From: Bacillota bacterium
GTDB taxonomy: Bacteria > Bacillota > UBA4882 > UBA8346
Assembly (NCBI GenBank): GCA_023415835.1
Contig: JAEZJK010000016.1
Span: 1 to 64,000 of the forward strand
Reading direction: 5' to 3'
Length of the DNA stretch: 64,000 nucleotides
Shown: positions 8,163 through 16,014 of the stretch, one piece after another
Numbering within the stretch: position 1 is the first letter of the stretch
How the letters are laid out: each line of letters begins with the position of its first letter
Made by a program: the position numbers and the translations under genes
The notes under the pieces: generated by a model
What the model saw: the letters and a program-made list of their open reading frames with translations, nothing else
What the model was told of the DNA's origin: nothing
Database searches by the model: none

Positions 8163-9497
8163 ATGTGGGCTAAAATAAAAGTTGTTTACTGTGACCAAAA
8201 AATTGTTTATCTGCCATCGACACTAGCGCTGCAATGTGGATCAACAACAATCATAATATTTGGTGGAAAATCAACCGAAACAAACATTCAGGGTCAGGAT
8301 GACCTCAAACCAGCAATTGAAAATTCTTTTGAGAATCCCTGTGAAATAAAGCTTTCGGACAAATTAAGGGATGAACTCAATATTCCGGAAACGCAGGTTT
8401 ACAAGGTAAATGTTACCGATTCACAGATAACGTTCGGTCCGGTTATCGGACTGTTGCTTGGTAATGCCACCCATCGCTATAATCCGATTCATATGATGAA
8501 ATATTCCGACCGGTTTGGCATTTACCATAAAGTTGGCGGCCTGATCTATGCTTTTTCCCCTAAGTTTATTAATTGGAAAGAACAAACTGCTTATGGCCTT
8601 TATTATAATAATGATACGGCAGTATGGGAGTATGGGTGTTTCCCTCTCCCCGATGTTATTTACCGGAGGGACTTTCATTCTGATCCGGACCTGATCAAAC
8701 GGTTGGTTAAATATACGGGAGGAAGGCTTTTTAATTCTTACCGTTTTAACAAGTATGAGCTATATGAATTTATTAGGCTGAATGATGAATTAAAAAAACA
8801 CCTCCCTCCCACGGAGTATTCACTGGAATTTGACCAGATAAAAGAGTTCATTAACTGTCACAATAAGGTCATTCTGAAACCGATTCATTTATCAAGGGGC
8901 CGCGGGATATGTGTTATTGAAAAAATAGATTCCAAGTATAAAGTGATCGATTTTAGGCCTAAACGTCCAACAGTTTATGAACTATATAATGATAGGCTAT
9001 TAGAAAATTTCTTTGACGTTTATCAAGATTTATTTGAAGAATATCTGGTGCAAAAGCACATACCATTGTCTAAAATCGGTAATTCCCCTTTTGATGTCAG
9101 GGTTGTCATGCAAAAAGGCCCGGATCGGGATTGGGGATGTACAGGGATTGAATGTAGAGTTTCGAACAATGGTTACTTGACGAATATTTCTAAAGGCGGT
9201 TACGCTTTGCCTCTGGGTGATGCTTTACAGCGAGCATTTGTTGGGGATAAAGAATTACTGTCACGGCAGATTGTCGAACTCAGCCAAAAAATTTGTTTAT
9301 ATTTGGAGAACTCCGGAGAACATTTTGCCGAATTTGGTTTGGATATTGGCATCGATACCGACCGAAAACTGTGGCTTATTGAAGTAAATGTATTTCCAAG
9401 CTTTAAAGGGTTTAAAAAAATGGATCTAGATAATTACCTTTCCATACGTTATACTCCGATGCTTTATGCAGCTTCGCTTACCCATTTCGGAGAGTAA
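8163..9497 (+). CDS. YheC/YheD family ATP-grasp protein (endospore coat-associated)
   Basis: 444 residues. The N-terminal beta-rich part (about 1-110, ending ITFGPVIGLLLG) and the C-terminal ATP-grasp fold match the YheC/YheD family, which in Bacillus is linked to the spore coat. ATP-grasp features seen: the ATP-binding lysine in VILKPIHLSRGRGI near 237-250, and the metal-binding LDIGIDTDRKLWLIEVN near 395-411. ATP-grasp enzymes make an acyl phosphate and join it to an amine or thiol; the substrates of this family are unknown. It is followed by a homologous gene after 37 bases. The start is ATG 8163, preceded only by a weak GTGAG. 35-40 percent of the sequence looks alike between the two copies by eye. 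Confidence 0.88.
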   Translation: MWAKIKVVYCDQKIVYLPSTLALQCGSTTIIIFGGKSTETNIQGQDDLKPAIENSFENPCEIKLSDKLRDELNIPETQVYKVNVTDSQITFGPVIGLLLGNATHRYNPIHMMKYSDRFGIYHKVGGLIYAFSPKFINWKEQTAYGLYYNNDTAVWEYGCFPLPDVIYRRDFHSDPDLIKRLVKYTGGRLFNSYRFNKYELYEFIRLNDELKKHLPPTEYSLEFDQIKEFINCHNKVILKPIHLSRGRGICVIEKIDSKYKVIDFRPKRPTVYELYNDRLLENFFDVYQDLFEEYLVQKHIPLSKIGNSPFDVRVVMQKGPDRDWGCTGIECRVSNNGYLTNISKGGYALPLGDALQRAFVGDKELLSRQIVELSQKICLYLENSGEHFAEFGLDIGIDTDRKLWLIEVNVFPSFKGFKKMDLDNYLSIRYTPMLYAASLTHFGE

Positions 9498-9534
9498 TAA
9501 CTCTTAAACCTTTACCCTTTTAAGGAGAGTTACC

Positions 9535-10878
9535 GTGAATAATGTTGTCAGCATAAAAACCAATAGGGACCAACGTTCCGAATTTGTAATTCATCCGGGA
9601 AAAGCTACTGCAATTAACCTTGGCAGTAGAAAATTTGCTTATCTAAGCTTTGGGAATCAAAAACAATATGCCAAAATCAGATTAAATAATGAAATTCCCC
9701 AAGAGAAGGTCTCGCTTTCAGAAAATCTCATTAAAGAACTACATTTACCCGATTATCCCGTCTATGAAATAGGAGTGAAAGAAAATGAGATTATTTTTGG
9801 GCCTTATATTGGACTTTTGATAAGTCAAGCAGATAATAAACTGACCTTGTCACGTTTAGATAAAATGTTGGTTGATGTAAAAGAATACCCAAAACTGCAT
9901 GGAGCAGTCGTAGTGTTTGCTTTAAATAAAGTTGATCGTCAAAGCAGGCTCATCGGAGGTTACTGTTATAACCCGCTCAAGAAATACTGGCAACAAGGGA
10001 TATTCCCTTATCCTGCATCGATTTACCGTATGATAGGGCTCGATGTGGAATGGAAAAACCATTTTCTGACGGTGATTGGAAATAAAGTATTCAATAGCCG
10101 TTTTTTCGGTAAATGGGAAATGTATCAATGGTTTTCAAAAGAGCCTGAGATAAATCAATATCTTCCTTATACCATATTATATCATTCGCCTGGGGATATA
10201 CTTGAAATGCTGGGAAGGTTCCCCAAAATATATGTAAAACCGGTTTTGGGGTTGCAAGGCCGTGGAATCGTCCGGATTAGCAAGGAAAACAAGCAGTTTA
10301 TCTTCAAGTACCGTGAAAGTAAAGCCAATCATATTGTTGCTTTGGAAGATCCCAGCCAAATAAAGGAATATATCGGGGGACGCTTTCACCACGGAAGGTA
10401 CTTGGTTCAACAAGCTGTAGACCTGCTTGAATATAAGGGAAGATTAATTGATTTCCGTTGCGTCGTCCAAAAAAACCAATCCGATACGTGGGTATGTCAA
10501 GCTATCATCGGGCGGGTGGGAGTCAGAGATAGCATTGTAAGTAATATTTCTAGCGGAGGGACCGCTTTTACTATAGAGAATATTTTGAGCAAGGCTATCC
10601 AGGCGTCCGAGGAAAACATTGCTGATTTAAAGAAAAAAATCGCAACTTTTGCGATAACAGTTTGTAATAAATTGGATGAATATGGAATCAACTGTGGAAA
10701 CCTTGGACTGGATATAGGGATGGATCCCCAAGGGCGCCTTTGGCTTATTGAAATAAACAATCGTAATCCAGATCCGGGAATAGCCTTGGATATTCCTGAC
10801 GTGCAGTTATACTATACTTTGAGGACAGGTCCGTTATTCTACGCAAAATACCTAGCCGGTTTTAAAAAGGAACTATAA
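9535..10878 (+). CDS. YheC/YheD family ATP-grasp protein, second copy
   Basis: 447 residues, a paralogue of the preceding gene with the same two parts. The ATP lysine is in IYVKPVLGLQGRGI near 233-246 and the metal-binding end is GLDIGMDPQGRLWLIEINN near 400-420. GTG start with AAGGAGAG 7 bases upstream. The two copies differ most at the extreme C-terminus (NRNPDPGI here against NVFPSFKGF in the first), which lies near the active site of ATP-grasp enzymes, so they may accept different substrates. Same operon as the MurF-like and DUF2156 genes. Confidence 0.88.
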   Translation: MNNVVSIKTNRDQRSEFVIHPGKATAINLGSRKFAYLSFGNQKQYAKIRLNNEIPQEKVSLSENLIKELHLPDYPVYEIGVKENEIIFGPYIGLLISQADNKLTLSRLDKMLVDVKEYPKLHGAVVVFALNKVDRQSRLIGGYCYNPLKKYWQQGIFPYPASIYRMIGLDVEWKNHFLTVIGNKVFNSRFFGKWEMYQWFSKEPEINQYLPYTILYHSPGDILEMLGRFPKIYVKPVLGLQGRGIVRISKENKQFIFKYRESKANHIVALEDPSQIKEYIGGRFHHGRYLVQQAVDLLEYKGRLIDFRCVVQKNQSDTWVCQAIIGRVGVRDSIVSNISSGGTAFTIENILSKAIQASEENIADLKKKIATFAITVCNKLDEYGINCGNLGLDIGMDPQGRLWLIEINNRNPDPGIALDIPDVQLYYTLRTGPLFYAKYLAGFKKEL

Positions 10879-10933
10879 AATAATAATTTCAACTTATTTC
10901 ATCCAATGTATATGTATTGGGAGATGGATTATT

Positions 10934-11905
10934 TTGTTTGATCAATCATCAAACAATCAAAAACTAGGAAACTGGGACTTTCATGAAATAAAGCTGGAAG
11001 ATATCAATCTATATTCGGAGTTCATCAAAGCCACTGAATATCCAGCCAATCTATGGTCGTCCAATTTCGCCTATCTTTGGGCATCATCCCAATCCCGTTT
11101 ACGGAAAGTATTATGGAAAATTATCGATGACATGTTGGTAACCTTTGGGCATTCCTATAAAAACTCATTATATTTGTTTTGTTTGCCTGTGGGTAAAGGA
11201 GGCCCCGAAAAGATAACAGATGTAGTCATCAAGAGTATGAAATACTGCTATGACTGGAATAATCAAGAAAACAACCGAACAATGGTCAGAATGATTAACC
11301 ATAGTCAGCTTGAATTTTTACGAAACGTCCCTGAGTTTGATCGTTCTTTTAAACTGGTGACGCTACAGGGGATTGAAAGGCATTTGGGTGTTAAAAAATT
11401 GGTTGCTCTAATCGGTAAAGATTTTAGCACTATCAGAAATAAAGTCAGTAAATTTTGGAGGGAAAACCCCAATGCCGTTATCCGCAGATATCGAAAAAGT
11501 GATTATGACGGGTTGATTGAGTTAGGAAAATATTGGAGTAGGGCTGCGGGGAGAAGATATGCTAATTTATTTGATAAAGCATACTACCGGAAAATGATCC
11601 ATCACTGTGACGAATTAAATCAAAGCATATTCGTTGTCCAAAACGGCAATAAAATAATTGGGATGGTTTCCGGTGGGGAATTACCAACCGGGCAGGCATG
11701 GGGCAGTTTATTAAAATATGAAGAGGGAATACCGGGGTTATCGGAAACTATTTCCGTCGAGTTTGCGCGGGAGCTAAATAAAATTAACCCTATGATTGAA
11801 TTGATCAATGTGGGCAGCGATCTTGGCCCAGGAGGCCTAAGGGAATACAAGTTAAAGTTTAGGCCTGTATTAAATTTGAAACGATATCAAATATATTTTA
11901 AATAG
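10934..11905 (+). CDS. DUF2156 (phosphatidylglycerol lysyltransferase C-terminal-like) acyltransferase
   Basis: 323 residues. The fold looks like the two-lobed GNAT/Fem type used by DUF2156, the C-terminal domain of aminoacyl-phosphatidylglycerol synthases. Seen are an N-terminal lobe with FAYLWASS near 46, the linker helix IRNKVSKFWREN near 170, and the second lobe with QSIFVVQNGNKIIGMVSGG near 237. Such proteins transfer an aminoacyl group, often from aminoacyl-tRNA, to a lipid or peptide; there is no membrane domain here. TTG start 10 bases after GGGAG. Last gene of the cluster; it ends one base before a miniature inverted-repeat element. Confidence 0.75.
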   Translation: MFDQSSNNQKLGNWDFHEIKLEDINLYSEFIKATEYPANLWSSNFAYLWASSQSRLRKVLWKIIDDMLVTFGHSYKNSLYLFCLPVGKGGPEKITDVVIKSMKYCYDWNNQENNRTMVRMINHSQLEFLRNVPEFDRSFKLVTLQGIERHLGVKKLVALIGKDFSTIRNKVSKFWRENPNAVIRRYRKSDYDGLIELGKYWSRAAGRRYANLFDKAYYRKMIHHCDELNQSIFVVQNGNKIIGMVSGGELPTGQAWGSLLKYEEGIPGLSETISVEFARELNKINPMIELINVGSDLGPGGLREYKLKFRPVLNLKRYQIYFK

Positions 11906-11906
11906 A

Positions 11907-12035
11907 TAAGTTGAATTAAATTTCTAATATGCATCAGGTCCCTAAAGCCGGATCTGATGAAATAAATACGAAATTGATTTTATTTGCATTCGGCTTTAGG
12001 AATGCAAATCTGGTTAAGAAATTTATTTCATACTA
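11907..12035. repeat. Miniature inverted-repeat element (MITE-like), composite copy
   Basis: 129 bases with imperfect terminal inverted repeats: TAAGTTGAATTAAATTTCT at the left, and at the right the complement of TAGTATGAAATAAATTTCTTA. Further in, the left arm contains CTAAAGCCG inside a CATCAG/CTGATG hairpin, and the right arm contains its complement CGGCTTTAG inside a GCATTC/GAATGC hairpin. The left half matches the element at 38001 and the right half matches those at 38093 and 32995. It carries no coding sequence and starts one base after the stop codon of the preceding gene. Confidence 0.75.
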
Positions 12036-12078
12036 TATAGATGTATGCCCAAGCGGAAAAGACAGGCGTTGCTCTTTC

Positions 12079-12762
12079 TTAGCCGGTTTCTGGCGCCGTT
12101 CCAGAAGATCTCGGGCAAACCATCCGGCAACGGTTGCAATTGCATACGGAGAAGCCCCGGGAATTGCTGGTATTAGTGTATTGGCGGCATAGTTTTTGAT
12201 TAACCGTTTGGCCGTCAAGGGCTTGTGGCGGGCAATTATCCAAGCACAAACGGCAGTTGGGAATGCAAATTTCCGGAACCAAAGGATCGGATCGAAGTTC
12301 CAAATCGGTTAGGATCGCTCCGATATTAATCATATTGCCGTACTGACGGTTAATAACTAACGTGTTCTTACCCATGCTTCCGATCCCCGCTAATACTGCC
12401 GCGTGGCGCATGGATAAGACGCCCCGGCCCTCCAGACTTTCACTGTCCCAGTAATCATAGGGAGCGTCGGATGGTATCGGGACAGCGTTTCCGCCTAAAT
12501 TTTCAACTTTAATGCTGCCCATATAACTGAGACGGTCCAATTCAAATAGTGTTTTATCGGTCATGTTATTATAGATAATCCTGGGGTTTACCGATGCCAA
12601 CCCTCTTGGGATACGTTTTGCAAAGACAATGACCGATTTACAATCCTTATATATATCGCACGGGTGAAAACCGGATGGGGCTGTTTCAAACCTCTCGATT
12701 CCTGCGATACCGCAAAGATCTGCCCCTAACCCCGTCAATATGGTTTTAATTTGGCCTTCCAT
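12079..12762 (-). CDS. QueG-like 4Fe-4S protein (epoxyqueuosine reductase-related)
   Basis: 227 residues. The C-terminal half holds ferredoxin-type cysteines, C-IPN-C-RLC-LDN-CPP near 168-180 and CNCNRCRMVCPR near 208-219, enough for two [4Fe-4S] clusters, plus the RGVLSMRHAAVLAGIGSMGKNTL region seen in QueG-like and reductive-dehalogenase-related proteins. It is clearly shorter than true QueG (about 350-380 residues), so epoxyqueuosine reduction is unlikely; members of this short group are of unknown function. ATG start 8 bases after AGGGG. It is divergent from a LysR regulator with a palindrome between them, suggesting control by that regulator. Confidence 0.75.
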   Translation of the reverse strand: MEGQIKTILTGLGADLCGIAGIERFETAPSGFHPCDIYKDCKSVIVFAKRIPRGLASVNPRIIYNNMTDKTLFELDRLSYMGSIKVENLGGNAVPIPSDAPYDYWDSESLEGRGVLSMRHAAVLAGIGSMGKNTLVINRQYGNMINIGAILTDLELRSDPLVPEICIPNCRLCLDNCPPQALDGQTVNQKLCRQYTNTSNSRGFSVCNCNRCRMVCPRSSGTAPETG

Positions 12763-12862
12763 ATCATCAACCCCTGAAATTTCGGTTTACTGTTTCAAAT
12801 TACAAGTATTTATTATTGTTAATTAGTATGTTACCATAGAATGGATTAACAGTAAAATTGAT

Positions 12863-12887
12863 AATTTCGAAGAAAACATTCGAAAAT
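12863..12887. promoter_or_regulatory. Palindromic operator between the Fe-S gene and the LysR gene
   Basis: TTCGAA - 7 bases - TTCGAA, extended on each side by A/T-rich bases that also pair at most positions. It lies in the 151-base divergent intergenic region, 27 bases before the regulator start. LysR regulators usually bind dyads of this size next to their own gene; the assignment is inference from position. Confidence 0.5.
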
Positions 12888-12913
12888 AATGATATTGGGA
12901 GTGTGACTCCGCC

Positions 12914-13816
12914 TTGGATATCCGGCAATTAAAGTCTTTTATAACCATTACGAAGTTGCAAAGTTTTTCATTAGCAGCCCAAGACCTGGGTTATGCCCAA
13001 TCTACCATTACTACTCAGATTAAGCTGTTAGAAATAGAATTGGGAGTCAAATTATTCGAACGGTTGGGTCACCGGATAACCTTGACGTCAAAAGGTAACC
13101 GGTTACTCCCATATGCCGAAGAAATATTGAAGCTTACTAACGAAGCAAGAGATGCAATGGAGGATTCCGGCCTTCCAAAGGGAATTCTGACTATCGGGGG
13201 AGTCGAATCATTGTGCGTGATGCGTTTGCCCAAATTATTAAAAGAGTACCGCCTCCGCTATCCTGATGTGGAAGTTGTTTTAAAATTGGGCAATTATGCT
13301 GATTTTTTCAGTTCTATGCGGGATAATACCATGGACATCGCTTTTATCCTCGAAAAAAAGATCAATGAAGAAGGGTTTATTACCGAACTTCAGTTTCCGG
13401 AAACAATAGCCATGCTTGCAGTGCCGGATCATCCTTTGGCACATAAGGATGAGGTTTATCCGGAGGACCTAGCAGGTGAACCCTTTATTTTAACAGAACC
13501 CGGTTGCAGTTACCGGACGCAGTTTCAAAGCATGTTACATCAATACGCCATCAAACCGCGTTCTATCATGGAAACTGGGAATATCCAGGCTATCAAGCAA
13601 TTAGCGATGAGCGGGTTGGGAATCACCTTATTGCCGTTGGTTACAGTGGCGGAGGAATGTAATGATGGACGTTTGGTCAGGTTAAACTGGAAAGGGCCGG
13701 TTTTTGAGATCTTAACTCATGTCGTCTATCATAAAAACAAGTGGGTTTCAGGGCCGTTAAAAGCTTTTATTGAATTGCTCCATGAGAAAGATACTCAATT
13801 AATCACTGATCATTAA
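12914..13816 (+). CDS. LysR family transcriptional regulator
   Basis: 300 residues. Residues 1-60 form the winged helix-turn-helix (DIRQLKSFITI, then SFSLAAQDLGYAQSTITTQI, then LGVKLFERLG), and the rest is the periplasmic-binding-type effector domain, with the usual LPKLLKEYRLRYPDVEV near 100. TTG start at 12914. Divergent from the iron-sulfur gene, the common arrangement for a LysR regulator and its target. The effector cannot be told from the sequence. Confidence 0.92.
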   Translation: MDIRQLKSFITITKLQSFSLAAQDLGYAQSTITTQIKLLEIELGVKLFERLGHRITLTSKGNRLLPYAEEILKLTNEARDAMEDSGLPKGILTIGGVESLCVMRLPKLLKEYRLRYPDVEVVLKLGNYADFFSSMRDNTMDIAFILEKKINEEGFITELQFPETIAMLAVPDHPLAHKDEVYPEDLAGEPFILTEPGCSYRTQFQSMLHQYAIKPRSIMETGNIQAIKQLAMSGLGITLLPLVTVAEECNDGRLVRLNWKGPVFEILTHVVYHKNKWVSGPLKAFIELLHEKDTQLITDH

Positions 13817-14320
13817 ATCGCCCCAAAGATCAAAAGATGCATTTTGATTTTGACCTTTATTCGGTTAGCTTGATAGATCTGTTTCGGTTTATTCTGCAGT
13901 CAAAGTTGATGGTGCTTAGCACCAAATTGATCGTCAATTCCAAGTGGATCGCATCCAACTTGCTGTAATTGACGGGATTAACTGGCTACAACGCCCGGTT
14001 AGTTCTTTGGCAAAGCTTTGTTCGTCCTGGGGAATTTGGGGAGAGGTTCGCTGCCATACTACACGGGTTGAAGAATTGACTTTGGAACTTTAGCGCTGAA
14101 CTTTTATTTTGGGGACTTGTTTAAATCGCCATTTTTGGACTCATTCTTATCCACTCCTCGTTTTATTTCCATTTCAGTTTAAAAAAATTTCTGAAATGTA
14201 TTGCTTGTACCATTCGGATTTCAATTCTAGCCCTGATTCGCTATATTGGCAATTACCAGCAGGATGCCCCCGGAAAATGGTGAATAGCTTTGATAACAGG
14301 AACGTAGGACAACAAGGGGA
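13817..14320. other. Intergenic region, no gene seen
   Basis: About 500 bases without a supported gene. Just after the LysR stop, ATCAAAA/TTTTGAT form a weak 7-bp hairpin that could be a terminator (13829-13853), and GGTGCTTAGCACC at about 13910-13922 is a short perfect palindrome. Reading frames here are broken by stops and resemble nothing I know; it may be decayed coding DNA. Confidence 0.5.
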
Positions 14321-14329
14321 TGGTTGGAG

Positions 14330-15694
14330 ATGGACGACGTAACCAAGGAACAGATTAAGCAATTGAACCGACGGCGCTGGATCATCTGGGCGCCATTGGC
14401 GTTTGCGTTTTTAGCCACCTATTTTCACCGGACAGCCACGGGTGTTGTGGCCGACAGTTTAATGCGGGAATTTTCAATTACGCGGGCGTCGGAGATCAGT
14501 GGTTTAGCTTCGGTTTATTTTTATATTTACGCTGTGATGCAGGCTCCGGCCGGTATTTTGGCTGATACTTTCGGGCCGCGGCATACGATTCTGTTGGCGT
14601 TAGTCACTGCTACTCTGGGATCGATTGTGTTTAGTTTGGCTCAAAACATCCCAATGTTATATATCGGCAGGGTCCTTTCCAGCATCGGTGTGAGTTTGAT
14701 TTATATTAGTATCGTCAAAATCCATGCTGAATGGTTCCGGACACGGGAGTTTACCACGATGACTGGGCTGATCGTGGTAGCCGGCAGCGCCGGGTTTCTG
14801 TTAGCCGCTACTCCGTTAGCAATAATGGTGGATTGGTTTGGTTGGCGAATTGCATTTTTGGTTATTGGAACTTATTCAATGATTTCGGCCATTGCTTGTT
14901 GGTGTTTGGTGAAAGATCGCCCGGTTGATCTGGGATTACCGGATATTGTTACTGTGGAAGCAGGGGAAGGTGTGGTTAAGGAACCAATTCCGGTGGAGCC
15001 TTATGATGTAATCGATGGCCTCAAAACCGTTATCAGTAATACGGCTACCTGGTGGCCGTTTTTAGCGTCGCTAGCTATTTATGGGGTTTATATGGCATTC
15101 ATGGGCCTATGGGGAGTGCCTTATTTTATGCAAGTTTACGGGATGACCAGAGTGGCTGCATCCAATTATATCATGGCGATGTCCATCGGAACGATGATCG
15201 GCGCGCCTTTAGTCGGCCTGATCTCAGATCGGTTCGCTCTCCGCCGTTTGCCAAATTTGGCATTCTCGATGGTTTTTTTAGCTTTATGGTTGGCGCTGGT
15301 TCTTTGGAACGGCGGTAAACCGCCGGTTTGGGCGTTGTATCCCCTTTGTTTTGGGTTAGGTTTGGGAATGTCAGGGGGTAATTTGAATGTCGCTTGCGGC
15401 AAAGAGGTGAATCCGCCGTCCATGACCGGGATGGTAGCCGGGATCGTTAACTCAGGATCATTTATCGGGGCAGCATTATTGCAACCATTGTTCGGGTGGG
15501 TACTCGACCACCATTGGCAGGGGACGATGGAAGGTGGTGTCCGGGCCTATCCGTTATCAGCCTATCAAAATGCCTTTTGGTGGTGCGCAATTATTTTGGG
15601 GTTGGGGGTGCTCTTTACTTACTTGATCAAGGAAACTAAAGGGGTTAATATCTATCTCGACAACAGGGATGGATGTAATAAAAATATATTATGA
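14330..15694 (+). CDS. Major facilitator superfamily (MFS) transporter
   Basis: About 454 residues with 12 predicted membrane helices in two halves. The conserved inter-helix 2-3 motif appears as GILADTFGPRHTI near 85, and its counterpart in the second half as GLISDRFALRRLP near 300. Probably a secondary transporter of a small organic anion; the substrate cannot be told. ATG 14330 has AAGGGGA 9 bases upstream; TTG 14324 is the alternative. Followed closely by a small gene on the same strand. Confidence 0.88.
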   Translation: MDDVTKEQIKQLNRRRWIIWAPLAFAFLATYFHRTATGVVADSLMREFSITRASEISGLASVYFYIYAVMQAPAGILADTFGPRHTILLALVTATLGSIVFSLAQNIPMLYIGRVLSSIGVSLIYISIVKIHAEWFRTREFTTMTGLIVVAGSAGFLLAATPLAIMVDWFGWRIAFLVIGTYSMISAIACWCLVKDRPVDLGLPDIVTVEAGEGVVKEPIPVEPYDVIDGLKTVISNTATWWPFLASLAIYGVYMAFMGLWGVPYFMQVYGMTRVAASNYIMAMSIGTMIGAPLVGLISDRFALRRLPNLAFSMVFLALWLALVLWNGGKPPVWALYPLCFGLGLGMSGGNLNVACGKEVNPPSMTGMVAGIVNSGSFIGAALLQPLFGWVLDHHWQGTMEGGVRAYPLSAYQNAFWWCAIILGLGVLFTYLIKETKGVNIYLDNRDGCNKNIL

Positions 15695-15711
15695 ATGAAA
15701 GGCAGTGAAGG

Positions 15712-15924
15712 ATGGATAAGGTAATTATTTTTACTGAGACTGTCTTGACATCGGTGGAGCCAAAAAAGACATTCAAAGCGGCCGAAGAGTGTTTGGTAGA
15801 AATTAGGATGGTCGAAAACCGTAAAGAAGCCTCTTCGTGGGTGTATGAGTATGAGGTCAACGGTGAAATCGGAAAAATCGAGAAATTTTTAGGACGGATC
15901 AAGAGCTTGGAAATATTAAAATAG
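15712..15924 (+). CDS. Small hypothetical protein (70 aa)
   Basis: 70 residues, ATG 15712, with a weak AGG-rich ribosome site (GAAAGGCAGTGAAGG). Predicted mixed alpha/beta, acidic and basic residues balanced, no cysteines and no membrane segment. It starts 17 bases after the MFS stop, so likely co-transcribed with the transporter. Not recognised. Confidence 0.5.
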   Translation: MDKVIIFTETVLTSVEPKKTFKAAEECLVEIRMVENRKEASSWVYEYEVNGEIGKIEKFLGRIKSLEILK

Positions 15925-16014
15925 TATATTAATTGAACAAATTTTAAAATTGGTATCTCCACGGGTATGAAGTATGAGTAATAAAGCGTGGCGGAATGGA
16001 ACCAGGAAAGAAGT

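Noticed and set aside
12079..12762. Full epoxyqueuosine reductase QueG
   Set aside because: About 130 residues shorter than QueG and missing its N- and C-terminal parts; only the iron-sulfur core is similar.
14109..14342. 77-codon frame before the MFS gene
   Set aside because: No ribosome site, unusual composition, and it overlaps the start of the transporter.
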